Assembly: GCA_009785335.1 (NCBI GenBank)
Contig: WQWM01000012.1
Span: 1 to 64,000 of the forward strand
Origin: Oscillospiraceae bacterium
GTDB lineage: Bacteria; Bacillota; Clostridia; Oscillospirales; Acutalibacteraceae
Direction of reading: 5' to 3'
DNA length: 64,000 bases
In this document: positions 6,168-14,963 of the stretch, piece after piece
How positions within the stretch are numbered: position 1 is the stretch's first letter
Layout: each line of letters begins with the position of its first letter
Notes under the pieces: generated by a model
What the model was told of the DNA's origin: nothing
The model's input: the letters and a program-made list of their open reading frames with translations, nothing else
The model's database searches: none
Made by a program: the position numbers and the translations under genes

Positions 6168-8936
6168 CTACACCGCCCCACAGCACTTCTTGAATTTCTT
6201 GCCGCTGCCACAGCTGCAAGGGTCATTCGGGCCGGGCTTTTTGCCGCTGTTGCGCACGGGTGCTTTTTTGTCGGTGCCATCGCCGCCCGCACCTGCGCCG
6301 CGCAGGTTAGTCACGCGCGCTTGCTGCTTGCGTTCAGTGTCGGATTGACTACGCACCCGCAGAATCAGCATGGCCTTCACCGTGTCTTCACGGATGCTGT
6401 GGGTCATTTCGTCGAACATCTCATAGCCTTCCATGCGGAAAGCCACCACGGGATCGCGCTGGGCATAGGCACGCAAGCCAATGCCGCGCTTGAGCACGTC
6501 CATGGCGTCAATGTGATCCATCCAATGGGTGTCTACGCTGCGCAGCAGCACCATGCGTTCAAGCGAGCGGGTGAGTTCTTCGCCCAGTTCGGCTTCGCGC
6601 TTGGCATAGTTTTCATGCGCACGTGCCAGCAAAAATTCACGCGCCTCATTGGCATTTGGCTCGTTGGCAAAGTCAAAGGGCTCAGTGAGCCAGCCGAGGT
6701 ATTTCTTGCGCAGGCCGCTGTAGTTTTTCTCGCCTTGTGGTGGCAGGAAAAAGTCCACGGCGCTGTCGATGCTTTCTTCCAGCATGCGCAGAATGACCGG
6801 CTTGAGATCTTCGCCCTCGAGGACCTTGTTGCGCTGGCCATAGATGAGCTCACGCTGGCGGTTCATCACATCGTCAAACTTCAGCACGTTTTTACGAATG
6901 GCAAAGTTTTGGCCTTCGATTTTCTTTTGTGCGCTTTCAATTTGCTTGGTCACAATGCCGCTTTCCACGGGCATGTCTTCAGGTGTTTTCAGCGTTTGCA
7001 TAATGTTGCTCAGGCGTTCGCCGCCGAACAAACGCATCAGGTCGTCTTCCATGGAAAGGAAAAACTTGCTCTCGCCGGGGTCGCCTTGACGACCCGCACG
7101 ACCACGCAGCTGCAAGTCGATACGGCGGCTTTCATGGCGCTCGGTACCCAAGATGAACAGCCCACCTGCTGCACGCACGTCATCGGCTTCGTCTTGAATT
7201 TCGGCTTTATATTTGGCTTCCAGGTCGGAGAATGTCTTGCGTGCGGTGTTGATTTCTTCGTCGTCGCTTTCGGCAAAGCCGGTGGCCTCGGCGATGAGTT
7301 CTTCGCTGAATTGCAGGCGACGCATTTCGCTTTTCGCCAGATATTCTGCGTTGCCGCCGAGCTTGATGTCCGTGCCGCGACCGGCCATGTTCGTGGCGAT
7401 GGTCACGCGGCCAAACTTGCCTGCCTGTGCCACGATTTCTGCTTCACGGTCGTGATATTTTGCATTGAGCACTTCGTGCGGCACGCGTTGTTTTTTCAGC
7501 AGCGCAGAAAGCAGCTCGGATTTTTCCACCGAAACTGTACCCACCAGCACAGGCTGGCCTTTTTCATAGCACTGTTTGATTTGCTCGATGACGGCCATAT
7601 ATTTCGCCATTTCGGTGCGATAGACTGCGTCGGCGTTGTCGATGCGCTGCACGCGCTTGTTGGTGGGGGCTTCCACCACATCAAGGCGATAGATTTCCTG
7701 AAACTCTGCGCGCTCGGTGAGCGCCGTACCAGTCATGCCGCTGAGTTTATCGTACAATCTAAAGTAATTTTGGAAGGTGATGGTGGCGAGGGTTTTGCTT
7801 TCGTTTTCGATTTTTACGCCTTCTTTGGCCTCGATGGCTTGGTGCAGCCCCTCGCTGTAGCGACGGCCATGCATGATGCGCCCGGTGAATTCGTCGATGA
7901 TCATCACCTGGCCATCGGTCACCATGTAATCCACGTCACGCTTCATAATGCCGTGTGCGCGAATCGCTTGGTTGATGTGGTGGTTATAGTGCATGTTTTC
8001 GGCATCCATCAGGTTTTCGAGGCCAAATGATTTTTCGGCCTTGGCAATGCCGTGCTGCGTGAGCGTGACGCTTTTGGCTTTCTCATCCACCAGCACGTCG
8101 TTGTCGCCTGCGACTTCCTCAGCGTTTTGCTTGTCGTTCAGCTCTTTCACGCGGCAATAACTCAAACGCCTTGCGAAGGTGTTGGCCTGGCTATATAATT
8201 CAGTGGATGCCTCGCCTCGGCCCGAAATAATCAACGGCGTGCGCGCTTCGTCAATGAGGATGGAGTCAACTTCGTCCACGATGGCGAACACGTGCTTGCG
8301 CTGCACCTTTTGGTCAAGGTATTGCACCATGTTGTCGCGCAGATAATCAAAGCCCATTTCGTTGTTGGTGCCATAGGTGATGTCGGCAGCATAGGCGGCG
8401 CGGCGTTGTTCGGTTTCAAGATCATGCACAATCAGCCCCACGGTGAGACCCATGAAGCGATAAATCTTGCCCATCCATTCGCTGTCGCGGCGGGCAAGGT
8501 AATCATTGACGGTGACGATGTGCACGCCGTTGCCGGTTAGCCCGTTGAGATATGCCGGCAGCGTGGCCATGAGGGTTTTGCCTTCACCGGTGCGCATTTC
8601 GGAGATGCGGCCTTGGTGCAGCAAAATGCCGCTGATGACCTGCACGGGATAGTGCTTTTCTTTCAGCACGCGCCAAGCGGCTTCGCGGCAGGCGGCAAAG
8701 GCCTCGGGCAGAATGTCATCAAGTGTGGCACCTGCTGCGAGTTTTTCGCGCAGATAGGGCGTTTTGGCTTGCAGCTCGGCATCGCTGAGCGCGGTGTATT
8801 CTTCGTCCAAAGCAAGCACGTCCATTGCGGCGGGCAGCAGACGCTTGAGCTCTTGGTTGGAGTAATAGCCTGCGGATTTAAAGCGCTTTTTCAGGTCTTT
8901 GCGCAGGTCTTCGAGGTGGGGGGCGTATTTTGCCAT
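6168..8936 (-). CDS. secA: Preprotein translocase ATPase SecA
   Basis: The motor of the Sec pathway drives preproteins through SecYEG. The 922-residue product starts at 8936 ([13 protein letters not shown]) after TTGGAGAAAACACC. Visible features are Walker A MRTGEGKT (114-121), the DEVDSILID box, [16 protein letters not shown], the second NBD with [15 protein letters not shown] and [13 protein letters not shown], and a C-terminal SEC-C zinc finger ([13 protein letters not shown]) for SecB or ribosome contact. It is transcribed alone, with an AT-rich repeat (about 8950-8985) just upstream. Certain call. Confidence 0.98.
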   Translation of the reverse strand: MAKYAPHLEDLRKDLKKRFKSAGYYSNQELKRLLPAAMDVLALDEEYTALSDAELQAKTPYLREKLAAGATLDDILPEAFAACREAAWRVLKEKHYPVQVISGILLHQGRISEMRTGEGKTLMATLPAYLNGLTGNGVHIVTVNDYLARRDSEWMGKIYRFMGLTVGLIVHDLETEQRRAAYAADITYGTNNEMGFDYLRDNMVQYLDQKVQRKHVFAIVDEVDSILIDEARTPLIISGRGEASTELYSQANTFARRLSYCRVKELNDKQNAEEVAGDNDVLVDEKAKSVTLTQHGIAKAEKSFGLENLMDAENMHYNHHINQAIRAHGIMKRDVDYMVTDGQVMIIDEFTGRIMHGRRYSEGLHQAIEAKEGVKIENESKTLATITFQNYFRLYDKLSGMTGTALTERAEFQEIYRLDVVEAPTNKRVQRIDNADAVYRTEMAKYMAVIEQIKQCYEKGQPVLVGTVSVEKSELLSALLKKQRVPHEVLNAKYHDREAEIVAQAGKFGRVTIATNMAGRGTDIKLGGNAEYLAKSEMRRLQFSEELIAEATGFAESDDEEINTARKTFSDLEAKYKAEIQDEADDVRAAGGLFILGTERHESRRIDLQLRGRAGRQGDPGESKFFLSMEDDLMRLFGGERLSNIMQTLKTPEDMPVESGIVTKQIESAQKKIEGQNFAIRKNVLKFDDVMNRQRELIYGQRNKVLEGEDLKPVILRMLEESIDSAVDFFLPPQGEKNYSGLRKKYLGWLTEPFDFANEPNANEAREFLLARAHENYAKREAELGEELTRSLERMVLLRSVDTHWMDHIDAMDVLKRGIGLRAYAQRDPVVAFRMEGYEMFDEMTHSIREDTVKAMLILRVRSQSDTERKQQARVTNLRGAGAGGDGTDKKAPVRNSGKKPGPNDPCSCGSGKKFKKCCGAV

Positions 8937-8947
8937 GGTGTTTTCTC

Positions 8948-8986
8948 CAATTCGTAATTCGTAATGCATAATGCGTAATTGACTAA
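8948..8986. repeat. AT-rich shuffled short repeat
   Basis: AATTCGTAATTCGTAATGC then ATAATGCGTAATT, a low-complexity string related in style to those at 30756-30871, 56128-56165 and 58620-58660. It overlaps the upstream region of secA. Confidence 0.5.
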
Positions 8987-9024
8987 ATTAAAGTCGCATC
9001 AAAATTGATGGTGATTTTTTATCG

Positions 9025-9115
9025 GGCTGTAGGGGCGGCGATTACGCCGCCCGGACTACAAGTAAGATGATATTTTCACACTTCGGGCGGCAAGATTGCC
9101 GCCCCTACAGGTTGT
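9025..9115. repeat. R1 composite element
   Basis: Left unit CTGTAGGGGCGGCGATTACG and right unit CGGGCGGCAAGATTGCCGCC plus CCTACAGG, between secA and the membrane protein at 9127-9684. Confidence 0.8.
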
Positions 9116-9126
9116 GCGAGAGGGCA

Positions 9127-9684
9127 TTAGCGGAACAAGTTAATAATCCAGCGGATGGAAACAATCGGTATTACAACCCATGCAAGCAAGTAGAGCAGTG
9201 AGCCAATGCCAAGAATGATGGCAAAGATAGTGAATTCATGATCGACAATAAACGCGTTGAATCGCTCCCACAAATTCGGGTTTCGCAGGGTCGTTGCTCG
9301 GCTTTGCACGCGATTCGGGATTTCGTTTGTGGAAGTTTCATTTCGGTTATATGCGACAGCAAAAATTCTGTCTCCGCGAGAAAAACCGCTGCCGGAAACC
9401 TGAAGGGTGTCTGTTATCGTTTCTCTGAAGCGTTGTGGCTCAGCGTTTCCTCGAATCACATACCAGTGAAAGCCAACGGGATCTCCACTGGGAATGTGGG
9501 CACGAACAGTAATCAAAATCCAACCAGAGGGGATAAACAATGGCTGTGTTTGCGGCGGCTGTTGGGTGATGACAGGCATAGCGGATAAGGCGGCATTCGC
9601 GCTGGTTTGTGTTGCACCGACAGGCAGAGCAAGGGCAAAGGCAATCGCCACAGTGAACAACAAGGCGAGTGTGCGTTTTAGCAT
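9127..9684 (-). CDS. Secreted, C-terminally membrane-anchored protein of unknown function
   Basis: I do not recognise the family. The 185-residue product starts at 9684 after AAGGAGAACCGCC. It has an N-terminal signal peptide (LALLFTVAIAFALALP), an extracytoplasmic beta-rich middle (about 35-140) with a Pro/Gln-rich entry, and a long hydrophobic segment at about 148-180 ending in a short basic tail. It lies downstream of the HEPN/MNT pair, separated by a T8/G10 tract. Near-copies of GATGGTGAT flank the gene (about 9008 and 9719), which may mark an insertion. Confidence 0.7.
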   Translation of the reverse strand: MLKRTLALLFTVAIAFALALPVGATQTSANAALSAMPVITQQPPQTQPLFIPSGWILITVRAHIPSGDPVGFHWYVIRGNAEPQRFRETITDTLQVSGSGFSRGDRIFAVAYNRNETSTNEIPNRVQSRATTLRNPNLWERFNAFIVDHEFTIFAIILGIGSLLYLLAWVVIPIVSIRWIINLFR

Positions 9685-9727
9685 GGCGGTTCTCCTTAAT
9701 CCTAGTGAGTCAAAATGGATGGTGATC

Positions 9728-9745
9728 TTTTTTTTGGGGGGGGGG
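9728..9745. repeat. Homopolymer tract T8G10
   Basis: Eight T then ten G directly after the MNT stop codon (minus strand: TAA, then C10A8). It does not lie in a recognised promoter or coding frame, but its length is likely unstable. Confidence 0.8.
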
Positions 9746-10057
9746 TTACATGGGGTAAATAATTTGCCCAGTCTTAAAGACATGGCGAACAAAGCCGCTT
9801 TTGTCGTCCGACATGTCGAGCAAATGTGGCTCAATTTCGTAACTGATTCCACGACGCATACGCCACAGTGAAGAGGAAGTTTCCAGCCAGTCACCAGAAA
9901 AACCATCGAAAACGACTGCAACGTCAATGTCGCTTTCAGCGGTTGCTTCTCCTTTGGCATAAGAGCCGAAAAGAATGATTGCAGCGGGTGAAAATTGTTG
10001 TGTTACCGCATTGGCGTATTGTGTCACCGTGTTGATAACTGTTCCTTTATCCAACAT
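9746..10057 (-). CDS. MNT-domain nucleotidyltransferase (HEPN/MNT pair 1)
   Basis: A minimal nucleotidyltransferase with the pol-beta motif GSYAKGEATAESDIDVAVV (GSx10DxD). In HEPN/MNT modules this partner acts as antitoxin, often by AMPylating the HEPN toxin (family knowledge). The start at 10057 is chosen because ACGGAGG lies upstream. It overlaps the HEPN gene by 34 bp, giving translational coupling. A paralogous pair is at 19771-20441. Confidence 0.88.
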   Translation of the reverse strand: MLDKGTVINTVTQYANAVTQQFSPAAIILFGSYAKGEATAESDIDVAVVFDGFSGDWLETSSSLWRMRRGISYEIEPHLLDMSDDKSGFVRHVFKTGQIIYPM

Positions 10058-10425
10058 AGAAAATCCTCCGTACTTGAGATGAGGTCTTGACAAATTCCTT
10101 TGTCAAGTGCCATGGCAAGGCGTTCTTTGTGTTCGGGATAACGCGCTTGAATATTCAGCGGATTTAACTTCTCAATAAAATCTTGCTGTTCATCGCTCAT
10201 GGCTTCAAGCATATTCGCGCGCACGGAAAGTTTGGTTAAGTCATGAATTTTCGGCGGCGTATCGCCGTCAGCGCAATCTTTTGCGATGACCGCCTTCAGT
10301 GCTTTTTCAATCGTTTGGTGACACATGAAGCCAACGTAAAGATATCGCTTTGTTTTGAGCATAGCTTGTGCAGTTTCTAAATCGTAGTCTGCTAAGTCCA
10401 GCCAGTATTGTGCTTTCGAGTTCAT
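10024..10425 (-). CDS. HEPN-domain protein (HEPN/MNT pair 1)
   Basis: The 133-residue all-alpha HEPN protein (PF05168 type) has MNSKAQYWLDLADYDLETAQ at the N-terminus and CHQTIEKALKAVIA as the family core. HEPN proteins of such pairs are RNase-type toxins or have lost activity; no clear Rx4-6H motif is visible here, so activity is uncertain. It is followed by, and overlaps, the MNT gene. It is close to the HEPN protein at 20058-20441 across the whole length (shared YAGF/YVGF-CH-EKALKA and LNPLxIxARYP). Confidence 0.87.
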   Translation of the reverse strand: MNSKAQYWLDLADYDLETAQAMLKTKRYLYVGFMCHQTIEKALKAVIAKDCADGDTPPKIHDLTKLSVRANMLEAMSDEQQDFIEKLNPLNIQARYPEHKERLAMALDKGICQDLISSTEDFLCWIKEQLSTR

Positions 10426-10452
10426 ACTGCAACTCCTTCTAACGTCTAAAAT

Positions 10453-11208
10453 CTAGCATCTAATATCTAGTAACACTGGGCAGTGGTCGCTGCCATAGAC
10501 CTCAGATAGTATGCCCGCACCTGCAAGACGTGGCGCAAAGCGCTGCGAGCACAGCCAGTAGTCAATGCGCCAACCCACGTTGCGCTCGCGTGCGCCCGCG
10601 CGGTAGCTCCACCAGCTGTAGGCCTGCGGCTTGTCGGGATAAAAATAGCGGAAGGTGTCGGTGAAGCCTGCGTCGAGCAGCTCGGTCATCTTGCCGCGCT
10701 CTTCGTCGGTGAAACCGGGGTTGCGGCGATTTGGCCCGGGACGGGCGAGGTCGATTTCGCGGTGGGCCACGTTGAGGTCGCCGCAGATGAGCACCGGTTT
10801 TTGCTTATCTAGGGTGCAGACATAGGCACGAAAAGCATCTTCCCAGGTCATGCGGTAGGGCAGGCGAATTAGGCCGTCGCGGCTGTTAGGGGTGTAGACA
10901 TTGACCACAAAGAAATCAGCAAACTCAAGGGTGATGACGCGGCCTTCGGTGTCGTGCTCGGCGCAGTTGATGCCATAGCATGCGTTGAGCGGCTGCACGC
11001 GACTAAACACCGCTGTGCCGCTGTAGCCTTTTTTCTGCGCGGCGTTCCAGTAGATATGATAATCGGGCGGCGCGAAATCCACCTGCGCTTGCTCGGCTTT
11101 CACCTCTTGCAGGCAGATGATATCGGCGTCGAACGCGGCAAAGGCTTCGGCAAAGTTGCGGCCCAGACAAGCACGAATGCCGTTAACGTTCCATGAAATA
11201 AGCTTCAT
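10453..11208 (-). CDS. xth: Exodeoxyribonuclease III
   Basis: AP endonuclease/3'-5' exonuclease of base excision repair. The 251-residue, full-length product has MKLISWNVNGIRA, LQEVKAEQ, NVYTPNS, GDLNVAHREID, RIDYWL and YGSDHCPVLL, all catalytic motifs of the Mg-dependent EEP family. It overlaps the hydrolase upstream by 4 bp (ATGA), so it is co-translated with it. Its last codons (LDIRC, stop) are formed from a local CTAGATATTAGATGCTAG-type repeat. Confidence 0.96.
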   Translation of the reverse strand: MKLISWNVNGIRACLGRNFAEAFAAFDADIICLQEVKAEQAQVDFAPPDYHIYWNAAQKKGYSGTAVFSRVQPLNACYGINCAEHDTEGRVITLEFADFFVVNVYTPNSRDGLIRLPYRMTWEDAFRAYVCTLDKQKPVLICGDLNVAHREIDLARPGPNRRNPGFTDEERGKMTELLDAGFTDTFRYFYPDKPQAYSWWSYRAGARERNVGWRIDYWLCSQRFAPRLAGAGILSEVYGSDHCPVLLDIRC

Positions 11209-12023
11209 CGTTCCTCCGTGTGTTTGGCAAAAAACTGCACCAGTTGCGCGTTAAAATCTTTGGCTTCGGTTTGCGGCATGTGCCCCAGTTTCTCGTAAAT
11301 CAGCTGCTGGCTGCCCGCAATTTCTGCGGCGATTTCTGTGCCGTCTGTGCCAACGACTTTATCTTCACCTGCGCCGATGACGAACGTGGGGCAGGTGATG
11401 GTGTGCAGTTGCTCGTGGGCATCATGGGTGATGCAGGAGTGGGCTTGGATGATCAGACGGTGCATGCTGTTGGGCTTGCCCATGCGGGTGAGCAGTGGAT
11501 ATAGCCAGCGCATTTTTTTCAAATATGCCTCGGTGAATGAGGTTTCCATGGTGTCGATAAACAAACGCGCGTAATCATTTTGCTCAGCCATGGCAATCCA
11601 GCGGCGAACGACGGTTTGCACGGTGTTGTTTTGGCGGCTGAGCGTGACGGCTAGGACCAGTTTGCGCACCAGTTGCGGATGGTCGATGGCTAGCCATTGC
11701 GCAATCATGCCGCCTTGCGAGATGCCGAACACATCGGCTTGTGTGATGTCCAACTGCTGCATGGCAACGGCGTAATCTGCGGCCATGGCGCGCGTGGAAT
11801 ACACGTCGGGCAATTCGTTTGGGCGGCTGAGCATGTAGACCGTGTGGCTGTGTGCAAAGCAACGGAACATCCTCGCCATTTGCGATGCGGTGCCCTTGAC
11901 GGTTCTGAGGCCATCGCTAAGCCCTGGAATCATCACCAGTGGCTGGCTGCCACGGCCAAATGAAATATATTCCATTGCGGAGTTGCCCACGGGCACGCGT
12001 CCGCCGCTTGCTTTATTGCGCAT
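11205..12023 (-). CDS. Alpha/beta hydrolase
   Basis: The 272-residue alpha/beta-fold hydrolase has the nucleophile elbow GISQGG, a late acid (GAGEDKVVG) and the catalytic His in GHMPQTEA. The early strand PLVMIPGLSDG replaces the usual HGxxG. The start is ambiguous: ATG 12023 or GTG 12032, both overlapping gtrA. The substrate is unknown. It sits in a gtrA-hydrolase-xth operon. Confidence 0.85.
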   Translation of the reverse strand: MRNKASGGRVPVGNSAMEYISFGRGSQPLVMIPGLSDGLRTVKGTASQMARMFRCFAHSHTVYMLSRPNELPDVYSTRAMAADYAVAMQQLDITQADVFGISQGGMIAQWLAIDHPQLVRKLVLAVTLSRQNNTVQTVVRRWIAMAEQNDYARLFIDTMETSFTEAYLKKMRWLYPLLTRMGKPNSMHRLIIQAHSCITHDAHEQLHTITCPTFVIGAGEDKVVGTDGTEIAAEIAGSQQLIYEKLGHMPQTEAKDFNAQLVQFFAKHTEER

Positions 12024-12525
12024 TTTCGTCACTCACTTGCTCTTTTTTTCTAAACACAATCCACTTGGCGAACACATAATTGAGCACCACCACCACCACG
12101 GCAATCACGCCCCAACGCACCACAAAGCGGTAGGCGTCTTCGGCATAAAAGCCCTCGGGCAGCCATTGTGCAGGCGTAAAGTTAAGCCAGCGCTGGGTAA
12201 AGCGTGGTGCCACCAGGGGCCAAACCCACTCAAAGAATATGATGGTCAGCACATACTCTAGGCCAAAGGAGATGAGACGCGTGGAGGTGAATGTCCAGAT
12301 TTCACGCAGCACAAGGCGAAACGCCCATGACTTTTGCTCGAACACAAACAGTTTGTTGACCACAAACGCGAATGCCAAGGCCACCACGAATTGCGCGGCA
12401 TTGCTGAATAAATAGCTGCGTTCGCCGGGCAACATCCACTCAAGCCCTTGGAACACCACCAGCGCAACCAGCGTGGTGAGGATGCCAAAGACGATGTAGC
12501 GGAAGATTTCTTTGCGACGGGTCAT
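12013..12525 (-). CDS. GtrA family membrane protein
   Basis: The 170-residue protein has four hydrophobic segments and the GtrA-family pattern (RYIVFGILTTLVALVVFQ, NKLFVFEQKS, NYVFAKWIVFRKK). GtrA-like proteins help move lipid-linked sugars or wall-teichoic precursors across membranes. It is first in the operon, and the promoter at 12995-13023 lies 470 nt upstream. Role in this organism unknown. Confidence 0.88.
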   Translation of the reverse strand: MTRRKEIFRYIVFGILTTLVALVVFQGLEWMLPGERSYLFSNAAQFVVALAFAFVVNKLFVFEQKSWAFRLVLREIWTFTSTRLISFGLEYVLTIIFFEWVWPLVAPRFTQRWLNFTPAQWLPEGFYAEDAYRFVVRWGVIAVVVVVLNYVFAKWIVFRKKEQVSDENAQ

Positions 12526-12539
12526 GGTTGTCCTTTCGT

Positions 12540-12970
12540 GGGAGGCTTAAGCTTCGGGCGGATGTGAGTCCGTCCGGGATGACCACTTAAACCGGTATTT
12601 TTGCTCGGGTGGCTTGCCGCTTCCATGCTGTCCGTTAAACGAGATTATCGCTCCGCGAGCCTTCCTCACCCTCGCCGAGCGACAGCAACCTTGCGGTCTG
12701 CACTTTCGTTGCGGCTGCGCTGAAATAAAAAGCTCGCCCCTACAGGGAATGCGGCCAAAGGCCGTGGCGGATTTTCTGCAAACCATAATAGAGCACAGCG
12801 AAGCGACCGAGCCCCACCGCAGGTGGCACAGCGAAGCGGTTGAGCTCCACCGCAGGTGGATGCAAAACAGGGGATGGTTGAAAAGGGCGGACGAGCACAG
12901 CTCGCCCCTACAGGGAATGCGGCCAAAGGCCGTAAAGGTCTCTGCAAAGCCTGCTACTATGCAAAAGCAG
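12540..12970. repeat. Repeat-filled leader of the gtrA operon
   Basis: Contains a decayed R1 composite (about 12543-12620), a partial R2 (about 12650-12680), two copies of CTCGCCCCTACAGGGAATGC plus GGCCAAAGGCCGT (about 12731-12772 and 12899-12935), and tandem R3 units (CACAGCGAAGCGACCGAG and CACAGCGAAGCGGTTGAG, 12795-12858). A 208-codon frame on the minus strand is made of these repeats and is not believed. Confidence 0.6.
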
Positions 12971-12989
12971 GGGGATGTCAACATCCCCC
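12970..12989 (-). other. 5'-terminal RNA hairpin
   Basis: GGGGGATG-TCAA-CATCCCCC sits exactly where transcripts from the 12995-13023 promoter should begin. It could stabilise the 5' end of the long gtrA leader. Confidence 0.55.
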
Positions 12990-12994
12990 ACTTT

Positions 12995-13023
12995 AGTATA
13001 CTGCAATTTGGCTTGTGTGTCAA
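12995..13023 (-). promoter_or_regulatory. Sigma-A promoter upstream of gtrA operon
   Basis: Minus-strand TTGACA (13018-13023), 17-bp spacer, TATACT (12995-13000). Confidence 0.75.
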
Positions 13024-13118
13024 GAAAATTTTGTGTGAACACCTGCAGTGAGCAAGTCCCATAAAATCTACGGGCGGCAGGTTGCCGCCCCTACACGCGA
13101 AATTGCGTGAGAGGCGGG

Positions 13119-13358
13119 TTAAGTGCCAGTTGCGCGTTTTTGCAGCGTTGCGGTGTTCACTGGCGCAAGCCACACACCATCGCTCGTTAGCACAAAGGCG
13201 CGGGGGAGATCGCCGCCGGCATCGTGCACTAGCCCCAGCTTTTGCGCCTGCGCCAAAAAAGCGCGGCTATGCGCCTGCACGGTGACGGTGTCGAGGTCGA
13301 AGATGCCGAGGATATCACGCGTGCGCAGGGCTTTGTCGCCGCCGAGATAGAGATACAT
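13119..13358 (-). CDS. remB: RemB-like DUF370 protein
   Basis: The 79-residue protein begins MYLYLGGDKALRTRDILGIF and ends TATLQKRA, the signature of the DUF370/RemB (YaaB) family, small DNA-binding or extracellular-matrix regulators found next to gyrB or in isolation in Firmicutes. The start follows GGAGGCCACC. It is transcribed alone here, flanked by R1 units on both sides (13068-13098 and 13378-13470). Confidence 0.88.
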   Translation of the reverse strand: MYLYLGGDKALRTRDILGIFDLDTVTVQAHSRAFLAQAQKLGLVHDAGGDLPRAFVLTSDGVWLAPVNTATLQKRATGT

Positions 13359-13374
13359 GGTGGCCTCCTGTTAT

Positions 13375-13472
13375 TGCTTCGGGCGGCGTGCCCGCCGCCC
13401 CTACAGGCTGGATATTTCTGAAAAATTATATCAAATCGTAACATGTAGGGGTGGCGGGCGCGCCACCCGAGC
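13375..13472. repeat. R1 units flanking remB
   Basis: A right-type unit CGGGCGGCGTGCCCGCCGCC plus CCTACAG (about 13380-13407) and a left-type unit TGTAGGGGTGGCGGGCGCGC plus CACCCG (13444-13470), in inverted order with respect to the usual composite. A further unit lies at 13070-13096. Confidence 0.65.
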
Positions 13473-13504
13473 CTTAAAATTAATACGAAAGTTTAAACAG
13501 CCTT

Positions 13505-13996
13505 TCAATAACCGAATGTTCCGGCCAAAGAATCGTCTTGCTCAATCCAATCGTGCAGCACATTGACGATTTGATAGTTGTCTTTATCGTTTCGGATATA
13601 CACCATGGAAATGCCTGCGTTGATGATTAATCGCTTGCACATGGCACAACTGCTGGCGTTTTCAACATAGTTGCCGGTGCGCACGTCAGTGCCTGCAAGA
13701 TACATTGCGCTGCCCAGCATGTCTTTGCGGGATGCGCTGATGATCGCGTTTGCTTCGGCGTGCACGCTGCGACAAAGTTCATATCGTTCGCCGCGGGCGA
13801 TGCCTTTTTCTTCGCGCACGCAGGTTTGCATATCGGTGCAATTTTTTCTGCCGCGCGGCGCGCCGACGTATCCGGTGGAAATTAGCTCGTCGTCTTTTAC
13901 GATGACGGCGCCATAATGTCTTCGCAGGCAGGTGCAGCGTTTTGACACCTGCTCTGCGATGTCTAGGTAGTAATTGATTTTGTCGCGTCGGTTCAT
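13505..13996 (-). CDS. comEB: ComEB/dCMP deaminase family protein
   Basis: Zinc-dependent cytidine/deoxycytidylate deaminase. The 163-residue product carries the metal and proton-shuttle motif SVHAEANAI and the second zinc site SSCAMCKR. The N-terminal CxCLRRHYGAVIV and CTDMQTCVREEKGI match the ComEB/dCMP deaminase family, which converts dCMP to dUMP for dTMP synthesis. The start follows CAGGAGACCACACC. It is a stand-alone gene, not in a comE operon. Confidence 0.9.
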   Translation of the reverse strand: MNRRDKINYYLDIAEQVSKRCTCLRRHYGAVIVKDDELISTGYVGAPRGRKNCTDMQTCVREEKGIARGERYELCRSVHAEANAIISASRKDMLGSAMYLAGTDVRTGNYVENASSCAMCKRLIINAGISMVYIRNDKDNYQIVNVLHDWIEQDDSLAGTFGY

Positions 13997-14476
13997 GGTG
14001 TGGTCTCCTGTTCAAATTCGCACATGTCTGCGAGGTTAAGTGATGCGGGGAGTGATACTCCCCGCCTAAAATGCGGCAGCGGTGGGGCGAGCGCAATGCG
14101 CCCGCGTGCTCTTGGCGAGTGAGTGTGCGTATCACGCACACCCTGCGGCACACCCGTTTTAGGCGGTGCGTATTACGCGCCGCAACTGAAACCACCCTCA
14201 CCCAACCCGAGGTTGGGAGCTCCCTCCCGAGGAGGGAGCGGGGGCTTAAGAGGATAACGCTAGTGCTGCTTCAGGTTATTCTCCTAGGGTGTGTCTTCAA
14301 ATAGTCAACATGCCCGTAACCAGAATGTAGGGGTGCAGCGCAGCTGCCATGACCGAAGGGAGGCGGTTGCCACCCGGGATAACATCTTAAAGTTGGTATT
14401 TTTGCCCGGGCGGCAGATTGCCGCCCCTACACGCGGGTTTAGGGAAAAGCGAAGCGCCTGCTCGCCGCAGGCGCGG
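13997..14476. repeat. R2, R5 and R1 repeats between comEB and zapA
   Basis: About 14040-14190 has GC-rich inverted segments around GATACTCCCCGCCTAAAA. An R2-type unit is at about 14196-14255 (GAGGTTGGGAGCTCCCTC). R5, reversed, is at about 14285-14310 (GGTGTGTCTTCAAATAG), and an R1 composite is at about 14324-14432. No gene is supported. Confidence 0.55.
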
Positions 14477-14803
14477 TTATTTTTTCTGGCGCTTTAGGTC
14501 GGCGATTTCGCTTTGCAGCATGGTTGCTTCGCGCCGCGCTTGCGTGGCATCGTCGAGGTATTCCCCAATGCGTTCGCGCAGATTTTCGGCATCGGTTTGT
14601 GCATCAAAGGCTTCGTCCATCGCACGCAATGCGCACAACACCGCCGCTTGCGTAGCCGACAGCCGTGAGTTGTGTTGCATCATTTGGTTCATGGTTGCTT
14701 GCAGTTGTTGCCCCAACGCTTGCATATAGCCCTCATCCTTGGCCGTCAGCAGCATGTAGTCTAGGCCGCAAATGCTCAGGCGTACGGTGGTTTGGTCGTC
14801 CAT
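14477..14803 (-). CDS. zapA: Cell division protein ZapA
   Basis: The 108-residue ZapA-family protein bundles FtsZ filaments at midcell. The N-terminal ZapA fold (TTVRLSICGLDYMLLTAKDE) is followed by a long coiled coil (about 40-105) that mediates tetramerisation. The start at 14803 is set by AGGAGCC upstream; the longer frame consists of R3/R4 repeat sequence. Confidence 0.88.
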   Translation of the reverse strand: MDDQTTVRLSICGLDYMLLTAKDEGYMQALGQQLQATMNQMMQHNSRLSATQAAVLCALRAMDEAFDAQTDAENLRERIGEYLDDATQARREATMLQSEIADLKRQKK

Positions 14804-14904
14804 GACGAGGCTCCTTTCTGTTCTTTTTTGAAAAAACCACCTGCGGTGGGGCTCGGTCGCTTCGCTGTGCTTTCTTAGTGGGCACAGCATAATTAAATAG
14901 TCTA

Positions 14905-14945
14905 GGTTTTTTGGTTACTTTTTTTGCAAAAAAAGTAGCGCCGCG
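14905..14945. repeat. R4 T-run/A-run hairpin
   Basis: AGTTTTTTGG-type sequence next to TACTTTTTTTGCAAAAAAAG plus TAG, a short hairpin of T-run and A-run. R4 copies also occur at about 17420, 19083, 39375, 43312, 48027, 49850, 58145 and 61560, often at gene ends, where they may serve as terminators. Confidence 0.6.
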
Positions 14946-14963
14946 CGGCGAGCGCAAATGCAA

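Noticed and set aside
6144-8030. Very long plus-strand frame opposite secA
   Set aside because: Antisense shadow of a highly conserved gene in GC-rich DNA; no SD and no family resemblance.
9728-9745. T8G10 tract as a second phase-variable switch
   Set aside because: It lies after a stop codon with no promoter spacing around it, so slippage has no clear target.
12547-13173. 208-codon frame on the minus strand
   Set aside because: Made of R1, R2 and R3 repeats (repeating FGRIPCRGEL and ASLC units); its start lies upstream of the promoter at 12995-13023.
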